DNA of 64,000 nt from the NCBI GenBank assembly GCA_021838785.1, contig JAKCCV010000002.1, positions 1 to 64,000 on the forward strand. The letters are read 5' to 3'. The notes beneath the pieces were generated by a model. The model was not told where the DNA came from. It did not search any database and saw only the letters and a program-made list of their open reading frames with translations. Each line of letters starts with the position of its first letter. Positions within the stretch are counted from its first letter, which is position 1. Positions 56,830 to 64,000 of the stretch are shown here, piece after piece. The DNA comes from Acidobacteriota bacterium. GTDB taxonomy: Bacteria > Acidobacteriota > Terriglobia > UBA7540. Made by a program: the position numbers and the translations under genes.

Positions 56830-56833
56830 TCAG
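56589..56833. repeat. 245-bp direct repeat, copy 1 (5' end of the permease gene)
   Basis: Matches 58649-58893 in 243 of 245 positions, offset 2060; mismatches lie at 56613/58673 and 56731/58791. It covers the first 80 codons of the SLC13-type gene. Homology ends sharply at 56833/58893. Confidence 0.95.
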
Positions 56834-57165
56834 CGTGCATCTCGTGAGGCAGAGAACCGATCCAAACATTCAGCCCTGACGAATTACCGAACAGGGCGGC
56901 CTGCGGCCGCTGGTCCGGCCAGGAAGGCATTCGATCGGTCCTGCCGTCCGCGCGCAGGCGCTCGATCCATGTCCCCGGCACCTCGTTGCCGGGGGCATGC
57001 CCCAACACGCAATTTCAGGGCCTTGATTATACGCCCGAACCGCGCCATGCCACCCGGGCCGTGCAGACGTGCGTGCAGGCGGGGTTTTCGATACCGTCGA
57101 TTGGTGGAACCGGAGATCCCTCTTGACAAACTGGTCGGGGGGGGGCGTAAAAGGATAGCTAACAT
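56834..57165. other. Gap with hairpins and a G9 tract, no gene
   Basis: Holds a small palindrome (GCGGCC-TGC-GGCCGC at 56896-56910), the strong hairpin at 56968-56999 listed separately, and a G9 run at 57137-57145. The 12-mer GATTATACGCCC near 57023 recurs near 59041, the corresponding position beyond the second repeat copy. Frames on the minus strand look like noise. Confidence 0.55.
56968..56999. terminator. Strong 13-bp hairpin
   Basis: CATGTCCCCGGCA pairs with TGCCGGGGGCATG (one G-T pair) around the loop CCTCGT. No T-run follows on either strand, so it may be a Rho-independent-like stop, a palindromic element or an insulator between the divergent permease and secreted-protein genes. Function unknown. 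Confidence 0.55.
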
Positions 57166-57726
57166 GTGTCGTCGCGGAGTTGGATGGTGGCGCTTGATCG
57201 CACAGTGTTGAAATCAGCCACAGCGACGGTCGTAGCGCTCCTTTTGTTCTGGGCTCTCCAGCCCCGTGACTCGGCGACCCTACGGGCCCAGTGCGATGGC
57301 GGAACCCAGTACGAGAGCCAGACAGCCTACATACAGTGCGAGTGCTGCCAGACCGAGGTCCTGGAGGACGCCAGCTGCGCCTCGGGCCCGGACGAAAACG
57401 GCAACCTGGACCTTGACCTCTGGTGGGACATGAACGAGGGCGACACCGATAACTACTACTATGAGGGGCCCTACACATTACAGGGCATGGCGTCCGGAGC
57501 TTGGCAAGACTGTTCCTGCAACTGGCAGGACAGCGTTGTCTTCACCGGTTTTTACTTTTCCTCGGGCGGTTCCGATGAAACGGACGTTTGGGCATCGTGG
57601 TACATGTCCAACGTGGCGGCCATCAACTGGGGAGACTGCAACACGGTGGGGGGGGCCTTGCGAATTCTCCGGCAGCACGGGCCCGGTCGCGGTCTTATCC
57701 CCCCCGGTTCAGGTCGGTTACTTTGA
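57166..57726 (+). CDS. Secreted cysteine-rich protein, unknown; G8 tract shifts its C-terminus
   Basis: I do not recognise this family. The frame starts at GTG 57166 (AAGGA about 11 bases before it). It has an export signal (ATATVVALLLFWALQP), then an acidic, aromatic, Cys-rich body (YIQCECCQTEV, NLDLDLWWDMNEGDTDN, WQDCSCNWQD, VWASWYMSNVAAINWGDC), which suggests a disulfide-bonded extracellular protein. At the run of eight G at 57648-57655 the present frame continues as LRILRQHGPGRGLIPPG and stops at 57726. With seven G it would instead read GGPCEFSGSTGPVAVLSPP and end FDSTC at 57739, which fits the body better. So the tract is either a miscall or a slippage switch. It is followed by another secreted protein. 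Confidence 0.65.
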   Translation: MSSRSWMVALDRTVLKSATATVVALLLFWALQPRDSATLRAQCDGGTQYESQTAYIQCECCQTEVLEDASCASGPDENGNLDLDLWWDMNEGDTDNYYYEGPYTLQGMASGAWQDCSCNWQDSVVFTGFYFSSGGSDETDVWASWYMSNVAAINWGDCNTVGGALRILRQHGPGRGLIPPGSGRLL

Positions 57727-57769
57727 CAGTACCTGCTGAGGGCTAGGGGGGTTCACAGGGAGGTGAAAC

Positions 57770-58522
57770 ATGTCTCGGGTTGGCTCTTCCCGCGGAGCGG
57801 CATCTGCACTCGCACCGCTGTTATGGACGGCGCTTGTAGCCCCGCTCGGCAGCGCCCAAGGCCCGCCGCTCACGACAAGGCTCGCGCCGCTTCCGGCTGG
57901 CCGGGTGCAACTGACCATCACCAACAACTCCCAGCAACCCATCACCGCCTTCGCCATTTACACCGTGTTCGGGCCCCAGGCCCGTAGCATCCGTATCGTG
58001 GACTCCCTAATCAACCGCGGGTTTGACCGGGAAGTTATGCCGGGCGACACCCAGCGGTTCGTGTTCGGCGGCGTGGTTCGTCTCGGAGTTGCCGTGCCTC
58101 CTCAAAAGATCACACTCGAGGCCGCCGTCTTTGCGGACGGCTCGACCTTCGGCGACCCACAATGGATACAGGCGATCACCCGCAACAGGAAAACTGTATA
58201 CCAGAACTATGCCACGGCCTTGCGCGAACTCCAGTCGGCCCGCGCTTCCAAGCAAACGCGCGGGCAGATCGTCGGGCGCTTCACAGCTCTGAAGGAGGAG
58301 GCCCTCCACTGCGGCGGGTCGGGCTGCGACGGGGCCATCGGGCACTACCTAACCGGTAACGCCGCAATCCCTTTCCAGTACGTGATAGCCAATCTTGCAT
58401 ACCCGAACATGGGCGGCGGCCGGCGCGCTCCTTTGAATACAATCACGCAGATACTCATCTCCCAAATCCAGGTGGTTATGCTCAGGATGCGCCAAGCCAG
58501 GCCTCCTGTCACAACCCCATAG
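57770..58522 (+). CDS. Exported protein of unknown function
   Basis: Not recognised. 250 residues with an export signal (LAPLLWTALVAPLGSAQG). The first half looks like a beta-sandwich (GRVQLTITNNSQQPITAFAI, then a region ending AAVFADGSTFGDP), as in proteins that carry an Ig-like domain. The second half is helical and basic (ALRELQSARASKQTRGQIVG, ALKEEALHCGGSGCDGAIGH). GGAGGTGA stands five bases before the ATG. It lies 30 bases after the alternative stop of the Cys-rich gene, so the two are likely co-transcribed and may act together outside the cell. Confidence 0.7.
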   Translation: MSRVGSSRGAASALAPLLWTALVAPLGSAQGPPLTTRLAPLPAGRVQLTITNNSQQPITAFAIYTVFGPQARSIRIVDSLINRGFDREVMPGDTQRFVFGGVVRLGVAVPPQKITLEAAVFADGSTFGDPQWIQAITRNRKTVYQNYATALRELQSARASKQTRGQIVGRFTALKEEALHCGGSGCDGAIGHYLTGNAAIPFQYVIANLAYPNMGGGRRAPLNTITQILISQIQVVMLRMRQARPPVTTP

Positions 58523-58889
58523 GGCGCCGCGGGACGAGCCGGGCCATAGTCCAGCACAGGCCGGCGCCTAACGCGACAAACTGTCCCGCGACGGCGACAG
58601 GCGCCGGGTGATAAAAGAACACAAGGTCGCTGATGCCCGAGTACGGCCCGATCAGCATCATGGAGAACAGCAACACGATGGTCTTGAAGTCAATCGCGCT
58701 CAGCGCCGCGTCCGGCCGCACGATGCCGAACGCCACCATCAGCACCGCGCCAATGATGGCCGCCCCCGGCCGGTCAATTTTCATTCCGGGAAATTTGCCG
58801 ACGGCAAAAACAAAATAGCAGGTGAGAAAGATGGAGAATGCCGCAAAGAGTTTCAACTCGCCGAGCGTGAAAACAGGAAGGTGGCTCAT
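58509..58889 (-). pseudogene. Truncated mosaic copy of the SLC13-type permease
   Basis: The first 80 codons match the intact permease at 55582-56829 almost exactly. Then 93 codons are missing in frame (279 bases) and the reading resumes with IGPYSGISDLVFFYHPAPVA, a diverged version of the intact protein's IGSYSGIGYLVFLAHLGPVA. It ends after 126 residues and lacks most helices and both ion-binding hairpins, so it cannot work as a carrier. A near-identical 5' part joined to a strongly diverged 3' part suggests gene conversion or recombination into an older paralogue. Confidence 0.85.
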
Positions 58890-58893
58890 TCAG
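58649..58893. repeat. 245-bp direct repeat, copy 2
   Basis: Partner of 56589-56833 in the same orientation with two substitutions. Together the copies bracket a 1.8-kb stretch holding the two unknown secreted proteins. Confidence 0.95.
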
Positions 58894-59200
58894 ATTGAAG
58901 ATTTCGAGTTATTCTGGTTCGTCTTGCGCTGGCCGACCGGCCGCGCACGTTGCTGAGCGAGAGTCAGTAATCATCCCGCGGACGCGCTCGTGCGGCAAAC
59001 GCCTGAAAGACACTTCCCCACCCCGCTTGGGCACAGCCTTCTGATTATACGCCCTCGTCGAAGCCCGCGACGCTGGCGCGGTAGGCCGACGTTTCATTCA
59101 ACGCTCGCTCTTCCGCCCGTATCCCTCACCGGCGCGCGTGACCGCACGCCTTTCGTTCCACGCTCGCTTCGAACTGTGTTAGCATCATCCCGAACGAGCC
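58894..59200. other. Gap before glpD with an imperfect direct repeat and promoter
   Basis: TTTCATTCAACGCTCGCT (59092-59109) and TTTCGTTCCACGCTCGCT (59151-59168) match in 16 of 18 positions, 59 bases apart; a TGTGTTAGCAT extended -10-like element follows at about 59175-59186, 15 bases before the glpD ATG. The repeat may be a binding site for a glycerol-phosphate regulator. No gene is visible. Confidence 0.4.
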
Positions 59201-60832
59201 ATGAAGCGCAACCTGGAAGCCCTTTCCAACCAGCTCTTCGACCTTGCCATCATTGGCGGCGGCGTGAATGGCGCGGCCACGGCACGGGATGCCGCGCTGC
59301 GCGGTCTGAAGGTGGCGCTGGTGGAGGCGAGCGATTTTGCGAGCGGCACGTCCAGCCGTTCCTCGAAGCTCATTCACGGCGGCCTGCGTTACCTCAAGCA
59401 AGGCGAATGGAAGCTGGTGCGCGAAGCGCGGCGCGAGCGCCGACTGCTGCTCCAGCTTGCGCCGCATCTGGCCCGGCCGCTTCCCTTCTGCCTGCCCATT
59501 TTTTCCGGCGACCCTTACTCGCCACTGGAGATTCGGCTGGGGCTTTGGCTTTACGATCTTTTAGGCAATCTCGGCCCGCGCGACCGTCACCGCATGATTC
59601 CGCCCGCCGAAGCTCTGCGCGAGATGCCCCGGCTTCGCGCCGAGGGGCTTCGCGCGGTGGCTCTCTATCACGATTCAGAAACCGACGATGCGCGCCTCAC
59701 CCTCGAATATCTCCTCGACGCCGCAGCGCACGGCGCCGTCGTGGCTAACTACGCCGAAGTCGAAGCCTTGGAGACGGCGCCTACCGCCGACGGCCGTCCT
59801 CTGCGCATTGCCGCCGCCCAAGTGGTGGACAAGCTTACCGACAGCCGTCACCGCCTGGCAGCCCGTTTTTGGGTCAACGCCACCGGCCCGTGGGTGGACC
59901 GCGTGCGCACCCTTTTGCCCCGCTACGACGGCGTACCCACGGTGCGTTTGACCAAGGGCACGCACATCATTATTCCGCCGGTGACGGGCCGTTACGCCAT
60001 GTTCGCGGCCATTCCTCCGAGCGACCGCATTTTTGTCTTGGCGCCGTGGCACGGTTACGCTCTGCTCGGCACCACGGACACTGATTTCGATGGCCCGCCG
60101 GAAAGCGTTGCTCCCGACCGCGCCGACGCCGAGTATCTGCTCCATGCCGTCAATCGCGTGTTGCGCAAGCCGCTCACCCTGGCCGACGTTCGCAACAGCT
60201 TCGCGGGCTTGCGGGCGCTGGTTCTCCAGCCCGGCGTCAGCCCGTCGCAAAACACCCGTGAATACCGTTTTCACGAAGACCCCTGGGTCGGCAACTTCAT
60301 CACCGTCTGCGGCGGCAAGCTGACCACGGCGCGCTCGCTGGGAGAAACCTTGGCGGCGCACGTCGCTTCGCGGCTAGGCCGAAGTGATACGGGCTATCCC
60401 GGCCGCACCGCACCGTTTCCCGGCGCGCCCGAGCAGGATTTTGAAGTTTTTGTCGCCGACGCCACGCGCCAAGCCATAGAGGATTTCAAAATCCCGGCAG
60501 CCACTGCCGAGCGTTTGGCGCGCTCCTACGGGCGCCGCGCGCGCCAGGTTCTTGAAACCCTCCGTCGCGAGCCGCGCCTGGCCGAGCCGTTGCCCGGCGA
60601 GCCTTCGTTATTGGCCGCCGAGGTAGCCTTCGCCCTGGACGAAGAGATGGCCTTGACGCTGGAGGATTTCTTGCTCCGACGTTCCGGCTTGAATTGGTTT
60701 GCGGCGAGCGGCTTTGAAGCCGCCTTGCCCGCCGTCGCCAGCATCTTTGCCGACCGGCTTGGCTGGACGCCCGCTCAGCGTGACGCCGCCATTCAAGCCT
60801 TCACCGGCACCTCAAAGGCACTGTCCGTCTAA
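59201..60832 (+). CDS. glpD: Aerobic glycerol-3-phosphate dehydrogenase
   Basis: Oxidises glycerol-3-phosphate to dihydroxyacetone phosphate and feeds electrons into the quinone pool; a peripheral membrane flavoenzyme of 543 residues, the usual size. The FAD Rossmann loop is DLAIIGGGVNGAATARDAAL at the N-terminus, followed by the substrate region SSRSSKLIHGGLRYLKQGEW and the FAD-domain closure VCGGKLTTARSLGETLA. The C-terminal helical domain (about 400-540) includes the DEEMALTLEDFLLRRSG signature of GlpD. No clear ribosome site is seen before the ATG. Its stop overlaps the next gene's ATG by one base, so the two make one operon. Confidence 0.94.
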   Translation: MKRNLEALSNQLFDLAIIGGGVNGAATARDAALRGLKVALVEASDFASGTSSRSSKLIHGGLRYLKQGEWKLVREARRERRLLLQLAPHLARPLPFCLPIFSGDPYSPLEIRLGLWLYDLLGNLGPRDRHRMIPPAEALREMPRLRAEGLRAVALYHDSETDDARLTLEYLLDAAAHGAVVANYAEVEALETAPTADGRPLRIAAAQVVDKLTDSRHRLAARFWVNATGPWVDRVRTLLPRYDGVPTVRLTKGTHIIIPPVTGRYAMFAAIPPSDRIFVLAPWHGYALLGTTDTDFDGPPESVAPDRADAEYLLHAVNRVLRKPLTLADVRNSFAGLRALVLQPGVSPSQNTREYRFHEDPWVGNFITVCGGKLTTARSLGETLAAHVASRLGRSDTGYPGRTAPFPGAPEQDFEVFVADATRQAIEDFKIPAATAERLARSYGRRARQVLETLRREPRLAEPLPGEPSLLAAEVAFALDEEMALTLEDFLLRRSGLNWFAASGFEAALPAVASIFADRLGWTPAQRDAAIQAFTGTSKALSV

Positions 60833-61638
60833 TGGCCTTCTCACCCACCTGGCACGAACGCCTTCGCCCGCTGCCGAGCGCTCCCTTGATTTCTCCGCCG
60901 CTCGTCATCGCGCATCGGGGCGCGTCCGGCGAGGCTCCAGAAAACACTTTGTTGGCTTTTGAGCTTGCGGCGCGCCAGGGCGCCGACGCTATTGAGTGCG
61001 ACGTGCATCTTTCAGCCGACGGCGTTCCCGTGGTCTTGCACGATCGCTCGCTCGGCCGCACCACCTCGGGCGTCGGCCGCGTCAGCGATTATCCCGCCGC
61101 GCTGCTCAAGCGCCTTGACGCCGGCTCCTGGTTCAATCGCCGCTATCCGGCGCGCGCTCAGACACGTTACATCGGGCAACGAATTCCGCTGCTGTCGCAA
61201 GTGCTGGCCTGGGCACGGCGCCGCAAGGTGCAGTTGTTTTTGGAAATCAAGCTGGGCGGCCATGTTTACCCGGGCGTTGAGGCGTGCGTGCTTGAAGAGC
61301 TGGCGCGCGCCGGAATGAGCGACCTCACGACCGTCATCTCTTTTGACTTCCCGACGTTATTGCGTCTGCGCCAATTGGACTCGCGCCTTGCGCTAGGCCT
61401 CGATTGCACGCGGCCCGTGCTGGCCATCCGCCGCGCCCAACGTCTGGCCGCGACCACCATCCTTCCCTACTGGGCTTTTGCCTCGCGTCGGTTCATCCGT
61501 CGCGCCCATCGCGCCGGCCTGCGCGTCGCCGTCTGGGATCTTGACCGCCCCCGCGCCATGCGCCGAAAAATCGCCGATGGCATTGACGGAGCCGTCACCC
61601 GCTACCCCGCCCGCCTCCGCCAATTCCTCAAAAGTTGA
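60832..61638 (+). CDS. Glycerophosphodiester phosphodiesterase
   Basis: Hydrolyses glycerophosphodiesters from phospholipid turnover to glycerol-3-phosphate, the substrate of the GlpD encoded just upstream. It is a 268-residue TIM barrel. The catalytic His and metal Glu lie in VIAHRGASGEAPENTLLAF, AIECDVHLSADGVPVVLHD gives the other metal Glu/Asp and the second His, and LFLEIKLGG continues the site. No signal peptide is present, so it is the cytoplasmic UgpQ-like type rather than GlpQ. Start and glpD stop share one base (TAATG). Its 3' end overlaps the convergent TonB gene by 11 bases. Confidence 0.93.
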   Translation: MAFSPTWHERLRPLPSAPLISPPLVIAHRGASGEAPENTLLAFELAARQGADAIECDVHLSADGVPVVLHDRSLGRTTSGVGRVSDYPAALLKRLDAGSWFNRRYPARAQTRYIGQRIPLLSQVLAWARRRKVQLFLEIKLGGHVYPGVEACVLEELARAGMSDLTTVISFDFPTLLRLRQLDSRLALGLDCTRPVLAIRRAQRLAATTILPYWAFASRRFIRRAHRAGLRVAVWDLDRPRAMRRKIADGIDGAVTRYPARLRQFLKS

Positions 61639-64000
61639 GCCACGCGCCTAGCTGGATATTGCGCGGGAAATTCACCTGGCTGGTGACGCGGCTAAAGGAC
61701 CCGGAAGTCGGACTCAGATTCGGAGGACCGAACAACGGGTGGTTGAAGGCGTTCTGAAAATCGGCCTTGATTTCAAGGCTTCTACCGGACTCGCCGAAAT
61801 AGAAGCTTTTCTGCACTTCAATGTCGGCATTGTTCACGGCCTCCTCCCGGAAATTGGGCAAGATGTACGGAAACGTGCGGTAATGATCCGAGAGCTCGAT
61901 GGCGGGGTTGTTCGGGTTCACGACGCCCCCGGGATAGAAGCCGGTGATGGGGAACGTACCCGTGCTGACCGTACTTCCCTTAATGTTCGTCCCGAGCAGG
62001 GCCGGATTCCCAGCGTAATAGGTGTCATTGGGAAACACAAGGGGAAGGCCGCTGTCCACCGAGTAAATCCACTGTCCCTGCCATCCGCCGAGGATAGCAT
62101 CGATGGGTCCGTGCCAGTTCTTCCCAAACCGCCGGCCGCGTCCCACTGGGATCTGCCAGATTCCGGAGAAGACAAACCGTTGCGGCTGGTCGAGCGGAGA
62201 AACGCTCCGCGTGAAATGCGTGTCCTCAGGGTTCAGCAGGATGTCATTCTCCATGAGCTTTGACCAAGTGTAGTCGGCCAGCAGCGAGAGGCCGCGGCTG
62301 AAGCGTTTCCTCACCGTCAGTTCCAAAGCATCATAGTCGCTGGTCCCATCGAAGCGGAACGAATTGATGCCGGTGTACTGTGGGTAAGGAAGCAGAAGTT
62401 GTCGGAGGGTGGTGTCGGAGCCGTTCAGACTCGACCCCGGCGCCAAATTATGGAAGGGATTGGGTTCGGTCGTTGAAAGGTCGTTAATCACGGTGTTGTT
62501 GCGGGTTGGCTGAGTGGAGAGGTACTGTAATGGCAGAGCGTCCAGATTCGACGTCGCAGCCAGCAAGTCATAGCCGTGATTCCCCACATAAGCCGCGTCA
62601 ACCAGCAAGTTCCCGCCGAACTGGTGCTGAACATCCAACTGCCACTCCTGCGTCATGCCGTTCTGCTGGTTCACAGGATAGTAAGTGACACTCTCTCCGA
62701 GGGACGTCCTAAGGCCGAGGCTGGAGCCCGAGGGGGCGACAATGCCGGACGGAAACGGATTGGCAAGGTTGCCCACAAACGTGAGACCGTTGTTGTTGCT
62801 CTCGTGCACGTCCGTGTTCTGAGTAAACCCAGGCTCGTTCAGTCCCCAGAAATTATGGGGAACCATGAACATTCCCCAGCCTCCACGAATGACCGTCTTG
62901 CTGTTCAACTCATAGGCCACGCCGATGCGCGGCTCGAAGTTGTCGGCGTCGGCGTTGTAAATATTACGATGCTGCGCGCTGGTGAACGTCACCCCGCCAC
63001 GTGCGTCGAAATGACTGCAAGCCGGCGGCTCAATGACCCCTCCCGCCACAAAAGAGTCCGCCTCACAATTGGCCACTGCCTGCGCGGCGATGGGGTTTGT
63101 GTCCGTAAAGTTAAACCCGAGAGTGTTTTGGTTAAAGCGCTCGGTGACAGGGCCTTCGACCTCATACCGTAAGCCCAGGTTGACGGTCAGCTTCGGTTTC
63201 ACCGACCAGTTGTCCTGCACAAAAAAGGCATTGTAACGCAACTGATTGTTAAACGAACCGTTGACGGTCTCTTCCCCGCCCGTCGGCAGGCCAAGGAAAA
63301 GCGCGGCAATGCCCTGTCCGAATTCGGAGCCCGATGTATTGAAAGGCCCATTCGTATAGTTCGTTCCGAATTCGTAGCAGCCCTCGGCGCAACTGAGACT
63401 CGAGCTACCCCAGCCGATAGACGCGAAAATCGTATCCGAATTGGAGCGTCTGGCGGCCGATGGTCTTCATCAATGTCGGGTCAAAACTGTAAACCGTAGT
63501 GCGCTGGAAGTCGGGCCCCTGGACGTTCGGCATGTCCTCGAGGTTGTCCACCTCGAGGTACGGCAGGAAGTTTCCGCCTTGAAAGAGGCCAATCGCGGAA
63601 GCCGGGAAGCCCAGGCTCTGTGGCGTAATCGTCCCCGCTGTAGGCTCAAAATGAGTCTCAACCCGGGTTGAGAAACCGAGCCGGGCATCGAGGACTGTGG
63701 AGGGCGAGAGCTCATATGTCTGCTCATAGCCTGCTCCGTTAACAGGCCGCGTGAGGCCTTTGGCAGCCGGTAATTGCCCATTCACCACCCCCGCCCACTC
63801 ATCTTCCACCTGCCGCCGCATCTCACGGTACCAATTAAAGGTGATTCTGTCCTTAGTGCTGATCACCTCGTCAACACGGGCCATTTCCAGATTGTAGTGA
63901 TCCGTGGTCGTCTGGGGGCTGTAATAGTTGTTTTCACAAAACTTATTTGCGCACGGTAGATTTTGCTTTGGATATACGTTTAGAAGGTTCTGACCGATCT
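61628..64000 (-). pseudogene. Oar-type TonB-dependent receptor, frameshifted, 5' end beyond the window
   Basis: Both parts belong to the barrel of one receptor. Entering from the right edge the frame reads IGQNLLNVYPKQN, continues through DRITFNWYREMRRQVEDEW and QTLQFGYDFRVYR, and stops at 63405. In the next frame the chain carries on as WGSSSLSCAEGCYEFGTNYT, FFVQDNWSVKPKLTVNLGLR and to the end NIQLGAWLNF with its terminal Phe at 61628. The frames meet in CGGCTGGGG at about 63408-63416; an extra C (or two lost bases) accounts for it. The signal peptide and plug lie outside the window. Either a recent pseudogene or a base-calling error. Confidence 0.88.

Noticed and set aside
1-64000. tRNA, rRNA, CRISPR arrays, known riboswitches
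   Set aside because: I looked for T-loop consensus, regularly spaced repeats and recognisable riboswitch cores and saw none; a covariance search would be needed to exclude them.

Overview
The window reads as chromosomal DNA of a GC-rich soil or sediment heterotroph, most likely an Acidobacteriota member. The evidence is five very large Oar-type TonB-dependent receptors with an N-terminal carboxypeptidase-regulatory-like domain and a terminal Phe, a giant beta-propeller sensor kinase, TPR and glycoside hydrolase genes beside the receptors, and a DUF1858/NnrS NO-response module. The lineage is inferred from gene content only. I saw no tRNA, rRNA or CRISPR array.

Layout. 1-68: 5' end of an IS630-like transposase running off the left edge. 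242-1259: divergent MarR regulator and cupin gene with two matching palindromes between them. 1864-5424: propeller histidine kinase followed by a broken NarL-type response regulator. 5440-14031 (minus): a galactan-type locus of TonB receptor, TPR protein, GH53 endo-galactanase and GH2 lipoprotein. 14032-15080: about 1 kb with no convincing gene. 15081-16579: AlkA-type glycosylase translationally coupled to a methyltransferase.

16589-31328 is a respiratory nitrate and NO-stress block. On the minus strand: hemerythrin, a small ORF, a TDT-family transporter, a membrane cytochrome c, narG, narH (frameshifted), narJ, narI, a Rieske protein and a cytochrome b6/subunit IV/cytochrome c fusion. On the plus strand, divergently: two NnrS-family proteins carrying DUF1858-like domains at opposite ends. 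Two TGAC-N4-GTCA boxes 20 bp apart sit in the divergent promoter. I infer one NO/anaerobiosis-responsive regulon in which quinol electrons reach nitrate through NarI, with a b/c-type complex as a second quinol exit.

31368-34308: a PAS-domain stub and a type IIG-like methylase/restriction gene truncated after its NPPW motif, a rearranged scar. 34309-54564: a second, larger glycan locus of three TonB receptors, GH3, MFS transporter, phosphofructokinase, GH2 and GH27. Each of the three receptor promoters carries the same 14-bp near-palindrome (RRTATC-W-GATAYY) just upstream of a TTGAC -35 element, which argues for one shared regulator. 54722-58893: MsrA, a small Cys protein, an SLC13-type permease, a strong hairpin, two unknown secreted proteins (the first with a G8 tract that changes its C-terminus) and a mosaic pseudogene copy of the permease bounded by a 245-bp direct repeat. 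59201-61638: glpD and glycerophosphodiesterase. 61628-64000 (minus): a fifth TonB receptor, frameshifted and running off the right edge.

Four genes (response regulator, narH, the G8-tract gene, the last TonB receptor) are broken by small indels. Some may be assembly errors rather than biology, and they should be checked against reads before being called pseudogenes.
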